Source: Deltaproteobacteria bacterium (lineage in GTDB: Bacteria > Desulfobacterota > Desulfarculia > Adiutricales > Adiutricaceae). Taken from it: a stretch of 18,209 bases of DNA. Shown here one piece after another: positions 13,114 to 18,209 of this stretch; position 1 is the first letter of the stretch, and every line of letters begins with the position of its first letter. Below the pieces are notes generated by a model, which was not told the origin of the DNA, made no database searches, and worked only from the letters and a program-made list of their open reading frames with translations. The DNA is taken from assembly GCA_031278795.1 (NCBI GenBank), contig JAITJT010000168.1:1-18209 (forward strand), given 5' to 3'. Both the position numbers and the translations under genes were made by a program.

Positions 13114-13680
13114 ATGACGCTTAGGATTAGCGCAGGTAAAAAAAGGGGCCTCAAGCTCCACCTCCCCGGGGACCCCTCCGTGCGGCCGACGCAGTCCAAG
13201 GTCCGGGAGGCTATCTTCTCCATGCTCTATGAGGTGAGCCCGGAGGCGAAGGTTCTCGATCTCTACGCGGGAAGCGGGGCCATGGGCCTGGAAGCCGTGA
13301 GCCGGGGCGCCAAATCGGCCGTTTTCGTGGACAACTCGGAAGATGCCATGAAGACCATCACTAAAAACATGGCCCTCTTTGGGGAGTGCGAACTTAGCGT
13401 AGTGCGCGCGGAGCTACCCAAGGAGTGCTTCAGCTTGGCCTTTTACGGCCCCTTCGACCTCATATTCATGGATCCCCCCTATGGGGACGGCTTGACGGCC
13501 GGAGAGAACCTCAATCAGATGACTAGTTTCGCCCTCGCCGCGGAGGGAGCCCTATGTGTCTGGGAGATGAGCGCCTCCACCCTCAAAACCCTAGATGATA
13601 AAATCTTTTCAGGCTGGGAATTAACTAAAAAGCGCGCCTGGGGAGAAAAAGGAGCGGCTTTTTTTAGCTACGCGCCGTAA
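13114..13680 (+). CDS. rsmD: 16S rRNA (guanine966-N2)-methyltransferase
   Basis: Methylates G966 of 16S rRNA in the 30S subunit using S-adenosylmethionine. The 188 residues match the family. The SAM-binding motif DLYAGSGAMGLEA begins at D49, and the catalytic DPPY box is D120-Y123 (FMDPPYGDG). The N-terminal RISAGKKRG and RPTQSKVREAIFSML segments are characteristic. GGAG sits 7 bases before ATG 13114. It is often followed by coaD, but here it stands alone and is closed by a terminator 25 bp after the stop. Confidence 0.95.
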   Translation: MTLRISAGKKRGLKLHLPGDPSVRPTQSKVREAIFSMLYEVSPEAKVLDLYAGSGAMGLEAVSRGAKSAVFVDNSEDAMKTITKNMALFGECELSVVRAELPKECFSLAFYGPFDLIFMDPPYGDGLTAGENLNQMTSFALAAEGALCVWEMSASTLKTLDDKIFSGWELTKKRAWGEKGAAFFSYAP

Positions 13681-13704
13681 GTACAAACCATAGATATAAG
13701 CCCT

Positions 13705-13745
13705 AAGGCCAATGGTTTACGCAAATCCTTGGCCTTTTTATTTTT
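13705..13745 (+). terminator. intrinsic terminator of rsmD
   Basis: AAGGCCAA (13705-13712) pairs with TTGGCCTT (13729-13736); an inner GGTTT/AAATCC helix extends it. A run of Ts with one A follows to 13745. Confidence 0.8.
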
Positions 13746-14044
13746 CCCCAAGCATTAAAAGCCTTAAAGCTCACATCCTTCCAGAGAAGCGACATTTTCC
13801 TAAAAGAATTATCCCTTCCCTCTTCCCCAAAAGACACCTCCCCCCTTCCAAAAATCAAGCACTTCCCCCCTCCTATACCCAGAAAAAAAAATATTTTTAT
13901 TGCATTTCATTTAAACTTTCTCCAAAAGCTAGACAGAGCTTGAAAAACAGTATGAAAAAAAATATTTTGAGACTTTCTGGTAAATTCTTGAAAGTTTCTG
14001 TGAGTTTTTGTTACTCTTTGGGGAAAAATGCAAATAAATGAAAA

Positions 14045-14097
14045 ATCTTGCAAGTTTTTGGGAGTTTAACACAAAAATACGAAAATTTTTGCAAGAT
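14045..14097. repeat. inverted repeat ATCTTGCAA/TTGCAAGAT
   Basis: Perfect 9-bp arms (14045-14053, 14089-14097) separated by 35 bp, immediately before GCGCGCGC and about 20 bp before a -35 box. It could serve as an operator pair or form a cruciform. Confidence 0.6.
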
Positions 14098-14115
14098 GCG
14101 CGCGCTTTATCTAAT

Positions 14116-14144
14116 TTGACATATATAGCTGAGGGCATTATCAT
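14116..14144 (+). promoter_or_regulatory. near-consensus sigma-70 promoter
   Basis: TTGACA (14116-14121) is a perfect -35 box, followed by an ideal 17-bp spacer and TATCAT (14139-14144), five of six for -10. The expected start, about 14151, coincides with the first arm of the leader hairpin. This is the best promoter in the window. Confidence 0.75.
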
Positions 14145-14149
14145 GACCT

Positions 14150-14239
14150 AAGTTTCAAGGGATTTTGATTTTTTTAATTTTAATTTTCTTGAAACTTCAC
14201 TCAAAAAAACCGTAATGCACATCATGCTTTTTTTTTGAG
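14150..14239 (+). promoter_or_regulatory. structured leader with two hairpins, possible attenuator
   Basis: The transcript would begin with AAGTTTCAAG (14150-14159), pairing perfectly with CTTGAAACTT (14188-14197). Right after it, CTCAAAAAAA (14200-14209) pairs with TTTTTTTGAG (14230-14239), with GCA/TGC inside. The nine Ts at 14228-14236 behind a small hairpin resemble an intrinsic terminator placed before the gene, about 145 nt upstream of its ATG. It matches no riboswitch class I know. Confidence 0.5.
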
Positions 14240-14383
14240 ATCTAGCGGACGCTTCAAGGTGGAAGGCCCAAGCTTAGCATGACGCTTAGTTTATACCCTT
14301 CCCAAAGTAATTCATAGGCAAACAGGAAAGAGAACTCTCAAGTCCTCTAACCTCTTCAATCTTTTTGGGATTTAAGGTGATTT

Positions 14384-14833
14384 ATGACCCAACTCAAGAC
14401 AATTACAGCTGACATGCTCGGTTCTGACTTTGAAAATATCTCGACACCTTTGAGAAAAATTTTCAGAGCCTCTCTAAAGGATAACTACAAGGATTCAAAA
14501 AGCGCGGACACATATCTTTCCCAGCTTGGCCTGACCGACAACGGCAAGCCCTTCAAAGGCATGATTATCGAGCCCCTGGCCCAGAACATAGTCTCCCCCA
14601 TGTACATGACCTCGCCTTTGGATGCCTTCGAGTTCAGGAAGAAGAACTGCCGCAGGGACAAACTGAAGGTAGCGCTCGTGTTCCTGGAGATGAAGTACAG
14701 ACCCGAGAGCAGGCTCAAGCACCTCTCCTGCATAAATGAGGTCTTGCGCATCTACGGCGATGAAATAAGCCAAGATGATATCCACCTGGTCATCATCTAC
14801 GGCCCGGAGGTGAAGACGAACGAGGTGCCCTGA
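14384..14833 (+). CDS. unrecognised 149-residue protein
   Basis: I cannot assign a family. The protein is soluble, mixed alpha/beta in appearance and charged, with no signal peptide, membrane segment or clear catalytic motif. The distinctive part is the C-terminal half, with strand-like KVALVFLEM, then RPESRLKHLSCINEVLRIYG, and a hydrophobic strand IHLVIIYGPEV close to the end. Ending right after a buried-type strand suggests the protein could be a shortened form of a longer one. AAGGTGA lies just before ATG 14384. Codon use is AT-rich over the first 45 codons, then like the housekeeping genes, so the gene may be a composite. It has its own promoter, long leader and terminator, so it is a stand-alone transcription unit. 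Confidence 0.7.
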   Translation: MTQLKTITADMLGSDFENISTPLRKIFRASLKDNYKDSKSADTYLSQLGLTDNGKPFKGMIIEPLAQNIVSPMYMTSPLDAFEFRKKNCRRDKLKVALVFLEMKYRPESRLKHLSCINEVLRIYGDEISQDDIHLVIIYGPEVKTNEVP

Positions 14834-14834
14834 T

Positions 14835-14880
14835 GCCTAATTGCAAAAGGTGGAATTGGGTATTGTAAATATAATTAGGC
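14835..14880 (+). repeat. inverted repeat GCCTAATT/AATTAGGC behind the 14384 gene
   Basis: Perfect 8-bp arms (14835-14842, 14873-14880) with a 30-nt loop start one base after the stop codon and precede the terminator. An 11-codon frame (14833-14868) overlapping the stop as TGATG lies within it, but is probably chance. Confidence 0.55.
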
Positions 14881-14886
14881 CAAAAT

Positions 14887-14931
14887 AAAGCGCCCAGGGC
14901 AAGGGGATCTTCCTTGACTGGGCGCTTTTTT
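14887..14931 (+). terminator. strong intrinsic terminator of the 14384 gene
   Basis: GCGCCCAG (14890-14897) pairs with CTGGGCGC (14918-14925), CAAGG with CCTTG inside, and three A:T pairs extend the base. Six Ts (14926-14931) follow. The A-rich left flank could allow weak use from the other strand. Confidence 0.9.
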
Positions 14932-15068
14932 AAAATACACTGATGTTCTACTTAATTTCTAAATCTTGGCGTCCGCGTGTTTATTAAGCCCCCCGAGTGA
15001 GGCGCAAAAGGCGCTCTAAAATTACAAATATCGTCTCTTTAAAAAAAGGATGCTGGATGCCTTACATA

Positions 15069-16805
15069 CTAGTCATTTTCAAAAATTATCCGAGAATCGT
15101 AGTTAACATCTATGGGACCATTTTCTAGGTAATAGACAAAAATGTCCGACATCAGCTGATCGGTACTCTTCCACGACATGTCCTTGAAGATCTCGAAACC
15201 GTCTCCACCCTTGGCCAAAAAATCCAAGGTGATTATGTTGTACACGGCCCTTTGATCCAGGGGTAGCCACTTGGAACCAGACTCGACCAGAACCTCTTTT
15301 AGGGTGTATGCGCCCGGTTGGCCCTTGTAGGTCACCTTGAGACCCGCCACCTGGAGGAAGCCTCCCCCTGAGCCCTGGGTCTGGCGATCCACCGAGTTTT
15401 GCAAAACCTTCCATAAGTCGGAACCGGAGATCCTACCTTTGTAGGCGTAATCCTCATAGGGAAAGGAGGAGAGCACGTCTCCTATGGAGATATCACCGGC
15501 CGGAAGGGGATTGCGTATGGATCCAGCGTTAATTAGGGCGATTTGGGATTCCTTGGAGTAGGACAAGAAAGACGAGGCGATGGCGTCCCCGGTGCGGCAC
15601 TCCACCTTGCGGCAGGAATAGCGGTCCGCCTCCAGGGTGCTTTCACCGGGACTTGCGCTAATGCGGCCGACTTTTTCCTCCATGAGGCTGTGGATGGGTA
15701 GTGAGAGCTCTTCTAAATAGGCGCTCATTTGGGGATCCGCCGGAGGGGCCTTTAGCCTGGAGAGGGCTTTGTCATTAAGAAGCATGGGTAGCCCTGACCA
15801 CTTGATGACCTTTCCTTGGGCGTCAAAATCCACGCTTAGGAGTCCCAGATAGGATCCGCGGGACCCGGCAGTCACCACCAGTACCGGATCGCCTGTGGGG
15901 GACTTAATCATAATGGGGTAGGGTCCGTCCGCCCCTTTAAAGTCACCCAAAAGACTGTGGCTGTGCCCACCCACAATTACGTCTACGTTACTAACCTGGG
16001 CCGCTAGCTCCATGTCCACGTTAAGCCCACTGTGGGTGAGCGCAACTATTATGTCCACTCCAAGGTCACTTAGCTCTTTGGCATAGGCTGCGAGTGTCTC
16101 CCTTTCATTTTTTAGCTCAAAGGGAACCTTCTTGGAAGAACCCGTCGCCAGTGGCCCGTAGGACTCGGTGCTGGACGTGGTGAGCCCGATGATTCCCACC
16201 TTGCGGCCCTTGATCTCCACAACGGCGTAGGGGGCCAGTTTGGGGATTTTAATCTTGGGGTCTTTGATTACCAAATTGGCGGAGATTACCTGGGCCTGGA
16301 GGCTATCCACCAGCTTTTTGAAGGTCAATAGCCCGTCGTCGAACTCGTGGTTACCAGGCACGAAAAACTGATAGCCCTCTAGATTCATAATACCCACGGT
16401 CGCGGCCTCTTTGTGCACCCGCCAATAAAGGGTTCCCAGGAACTGGTCACCCGCGTCCATAACCAGCGCGTCCGGATATTTCGCTTTAAGGGCCCTTATG
16501 GCCCTTTCCAGGCGCAGGGCGCCTCCAGTTCCATCAGGGCAGATGGACTGGTAGCAGATTTTGCCGTCCTGTGTGTAACCACCGTAGCTTCCGTGCACGT
16601 CGTTGGTGTGGATGAAGGTCAAGGGAAAACCCTCCACCCTCGCGGGCCCAGCTGCCTGGCTTAGGTCACTAAGTCCCATAACCAATACCGCGGCCGCCCA
16701 GAACGCGCACACGGCCAGAAAGATTGGCCTTGGACACAAGCTAGAAAGTTTTGCGAAAGTGAGATGGTTTCCGCCTTTTGTATGCTTTCGGAAAAAAGAA
16801 GCCAT
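15069..16805 (-). CDS. secreted 5'-nucleotidase / UDP-sugar hydrolase (UshA-like)
   Basis: A 578-residue periplasmic or surface metallophosphoesterase that releases phosphate from extracellular nucleotides for nucleoside and phosphate scavenging. It has a long signal peptide (basic N-terminus, hydrophobic core about 28-46, likely cleavage near SQA-A at 51). The metal-binding set is complete: D69 and H71 (TNDVHG), D117/D120 (MDAGDQ), N152-H153 (PGNHEF), H258, and H281/H283 (GGHSHS). The C-terminal substrate domain has NAGSIRNPL (R431), FPYED, GGFLQV (F483) and GGDGF (F537). Family members usually read NGGG/NAGGIR, so Ser429 is a small departure. Cysteine pairs C84/C89 and C398/C403 may form disulfides. 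AGAGG lies 6 bases before the ATG. Exact substrate (5'-nucleotides, UDP-sugars, cyclic nucleotides) cannot be told. Confidence 0.92.
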   Translation of the reverse strand: MASFFRKHTKGGNHLTFAKLSSLCPRPIFLAVCAFWAAAVLVMGLSDLSQAAGPARVEGFPLTFIHTNDVHGSYGGYTQDGKICYQSICPDGTGGALRLERAIRALKAKYPDALVMDAGDQFLGTLYWRVHKEAATVGIMNLEGYQFFVPGNHEFDDGLLTFKKLVDSLQAQVISANLVIKDPKIKIPKLAPYAVVEIKGRKVGIIGLTTSSTESYGPLATGSSKKVPFELKNERETLAAYAKELSDLGVDIIVALTHSGLNVDMELAAQVSNVDVIVGGHSHSLLGDFKGADGPYPIMIKSPTGDPVLVVTAGSRGSYLGLLSVDFDAQGKVIKWSGLPMLLNDKALSRLKAPPADPQMSAYLEELSLPIHSLMEEKVGRISASPGESTLEADRYSCRKVECRTGDAIASSFLSYSKESQIALINAGSIRNPLPAGDISIGDVLSSFPYEDYAYKGRISGSDLWKVLQNSVDRQTQGSGGGFLQVAGLKVTYKGQPGAYTLKEVLVESGSKWLPLDQRAVYNIITLDFLAKGGDGFEIFKDMSWKSTDQLMSDIFVYYLENGPIDVNYDSRIIFEND

Positions 16806-16887
16806 GGTTAACCTCTGATAAGACCCCTAAGCGTAAAATCAAGTTTTACTCATGAGCCTTTTGTGGTGAATTTAGAATTTACCAAGG

Positions 16888-16917
16888 ATTTTATCATCTT
16901 TCCCCATTATTCTACAA
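16888..16917 (-). promoter_or_regulatory. possible promoter of the 5'-nucleotidase gene
   Basis: On the minus strand TTGTAG (16912-16917), 18-bp spacer and TAAAAT (16888-16893, five of six). It would give a leader of about 75 nt. Confidence 0.4.
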
Positions 16918-17243
16918 GCCCGCAAACATAGCTGCAGAGGGACTCTTGCTAGCTAAGGCTTTTAAGCCTAGCGCTAAAGAGAGAGGGGAAAATACGTGAA
17001 TTTATATAAAATATAAATCTTAAATAAACATAAGCTAAGCTTAGAAGAAATGACAATATTTCCTCAAGAGCTAAAGGCTTTTGACGCCTTTAACTAAGTA
17101 GGGTAGTTTAAGCTTAACTAGCTTGATAGGCTATATTTAATTTTGGGCCTTTGTTTTTTTTTGAGCGCTATATTCTAAACTCTGTCTTCTTAGACAATTA
17201 ATATTGAGCGTTTAGCTTATGGAGGTTTCACAAACTTTAGGTT

Positions 17244-17272
17244 AAAAACGCCTAGTAAATCAAGGGCGTTTT
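17244..17272 (-). terminator. terminator behind nadE, minus strand
   Basis: On the minus strand AAAACGCC (17265-17272) pairs with GGCGTTTT (17245-17252) around a 12-nt loop, and the arm ends in a run of five Ts. The stem is symmetrical enough to work in both directions. It lies about 120 bp downstream of the nadE stop. Confidence 0.65.
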
Positions 17273-17390
17273 GATATTTTAGCGAATAAAAACTTAATTT
17301 ACCGCGCCTATTTGGATAAAATGAATTTCCAATCCCACCCCAAGCCTCGCGCGCGGAAATATAATACAAAGGGAATACTAAGCAAGCTTT

Positions 17391-18209
17391 TCAACTAATC
17401 CACGGAGGCCCAAAAACCGAATTGGCGGCGATGGGCATCCTCCAGCCCACACCAAAGGCCTGGGAGGTGATCTTCAATACCGGGGCCGCCTGGCGTCTCT
17501 TGAACTCGGCGGCCTTAACTAAACCCGCCACCTTCTTCACAGTCTCCTCGGCGAAACGCCCGGTGGCGATAAGCTCCATGGGGGTTAAACGCTTTTCCAA
17601 TAGCTCCACTAGGATCTGATCCAGAAGGGCGTAGGGAGGAAGGCTATCTTGATCCGTCTGATCGGGCTTGAGCTCGGCCGAGGGGGGTTTGGAGAGGGTG
17701 TTTTCGGGAATCAAGATCTTTTCCCTATTAAGGAACCTGGCCAGGTTAAAGACCTCTGTCTTGTAGAGATCCCCTATTACAGCCAGGGCCCCGCACATGT
17801 CGCCGTAGATAGTGCAGTATCCCACGGATATCTCGCTTTTGTTTCCTGTGGTGAGTAGCATCCTCTGGAACTTGTTGGCCACTCCCATGAGGAGGATGCC
17901 TCTTATCCTAGCCTGGATGTTCTCCTCCGCCGCGTCCGGGGGGAGGTCCTTGAACACGGGTTTTAGCATCTCGGAGAAGGCCTCCATGGCCTTGGCTATG
18001 GGTACCTGATCCAAAAATCCCAGTTCCAGATTGTGGGCGAGATCCACCGCGTCTTTCACGCTGTGCTCGCTGGAATATGGTGAGGGCATGATAAGCCCGT
18101 GGACGTTTTCCTTCCCCAGGGCCCCTGTGGCGATAGCCGCGGTCACGGCCGAGTCTATGCCTCCGGAAAGACCCAAGACCACGGTGCTTATGCCGTTTTT
18201 GTGGCAGTA
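17391..18209 (-). CDS. nadE: NAD+ synthetase, C-terminal part (gene continues past the window)
   Basis: Makes NAD+ from deamido-NAD+ with ATP and an ammonia donor, the last step of NAD synthesis. The 272 visible residues form the synthetase domain. The ATP-pyrophosphatase loop is LGLSGGIDSA, then TTGNKSEISVGYCTIYGDMCG and GDLYKTEVF, all hallmark blocks; the C-terminus ends in RMPIAANSVFGP. The frame stays open to the window end, with a YCHKNGISTV lead-in typical of the stretch that links the synthetase to an N-terminal glutaminase domain. So this is probably the glutamine-dependent, about 540-residue form, and the GTG near 18182 is not the real start. The 5' end lies outside the window. Confidence 0.93.
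   Translation of the reverse strand, partial: YCHKNGISTVVLGLSGGIDSAVTAAIATGALGKENVHGLIMPSPYSSEHSVKDAVDLAHNLELGFLDQVPIAKAMEAFSEMLKPVFKDLPPDAAEENIQARIRGILLMGVANKFQRMLLTTGNKSEISVGYCTIYGDMCGALAVIGDLYKTEVFNLARFLNREKILIPENTLSKPPSAELKPDQTDQDSLPPYALLDQILVELLEKRLTPMELIATGRFAEETVKKVAGLVKAAEFKRRQAAPVLKITSQAFGVGWRMPIAANSVFGPPWIS

Larger units (their letters stand above)
13681..14383. other. 703-bp AT-rich gap with nested inverted repeats
   Basis: Beyond the rsmD terminator no plausible gene is seen; 13780-13890 is pyrimidine-rich. From 13920 to 14240 the DNA is a chain of inverted and direct repeats: an AAGTTT-x-TG-x-GAGTTT pattern at 13991 and 14052, the long inverted repeat 14045-14097, alternating GCGCGCGC at 14098-14105, then the promoter and leader of the 14384 gene. 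Confidence 0.7.
16806..17390. other. 585-bp AT-rich gap between the 5'-nucleotidase gene and nadE
   Basis: No gene is seen on either strand. It holds the promoter at 16888-16917, hairpins at 16952-16972 (GCTA-GGCTT/AAGCC-TAGC) and 17072-17092 (TAAAGGC/GCCTTTA, 7-nt loop), palindromes CTAAGCTTAG (17035-17044) and TTAAGCTTAA (17108-17117), and the nadE terminator at 17244-17272. Confidence 0.7.

Noticed and set aside
13712..14041. 109-codon forward frame after rsmD
   Set aside because: Begins inside the rsmD terminator, Lys/Ser/Pro-rich, AT-biased, and crosses inverted repeats.
14990..15020. Terminator for the 5'-nucleotidase gene (GAG-CGC/GCG-CTC hairpin)
   Set aside because: Short stem with a bulge and no T-run on the minus strand.

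Overview
The window looks like chromosomal sequence from a Gram-negative bacterium. A Kdo transferase (lipopolysaccharide synthesis), a SecB-type chaperone and a secreted 5'-nucleotidase point that way. A fused radical-SAM/DUF2344 protein lying just before an RNase E/G gene is an arrangement I associate with Desulfobacterota (former Deltaproteobacteria), so that is my best guess at lineage; it is inference, not proof. Only about 71% of the window is convincingly coding. The gaps are long, AT-rich and full of short tandem repeats and palindromes, as in a genome that is decaying or expanding its spacers (for example a host-associated lineage).

Layout. 1-130: tail of a gene running in from the left. 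131-2594: a 2.46-kb gap with no convincing protein gene. It holds tandem repeats, a very strong hairpin (481-504), a clear minus-strand terminator (939-970) and what looks like a complete small-RNA gene with promoter, folded body and terminator (1827-1988). 2595-7474 (+): a zinc-ribbon protein with a long disordered Pro-rich/acidic tail, pyrF, and the radical-SAM/DUF2344 fusion. 7475-8141: a repeat-rich gap ending in a promoter and leader hairpin for rng. 8142-11512 (+): a compact unit of rng (RNase E/G), a SecB-like chaperone and waaA (Kdo transferase), the last two overlapping by 13 bp. 11572-12981 (+): an AT-rich IS1634-like transposase relic without recognisable ends. 13114-13680 (+): rsmD, with its own terminator. 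13681-14383: an AT-rich gap with inverted repeats and a near-consensus promoter that begins a roughly 230-nt structured leader for an unrecognised 149-residue protein (14384-14833), itself closed by a strong terminator. On the minus strand, 15069-16805 is a secreted 5'-nucleotidase/UDP-sugar hydrolase, and 17391-18209 is the C-terminal part of nadE, with a terminator behind it.

The protein genes are mostly housekeeping: pyrimidine synthesis, RNA decay, rRNA methylation, protein export, lipid A-Kdo assembly, nucleotide scavenging and NAD synthesis. The parts most worth a second look are non-coding: the candidate small RNA at 1862-1988, which exposes a CCTCCC (anti-Shine-Dalgarno-like) loop; the minus-strand transcript implied by the terminator at 939-970; and the leader of the 14384 gene. 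I see no CRISPR array, tRNA, rRNA or recognisable defence system.
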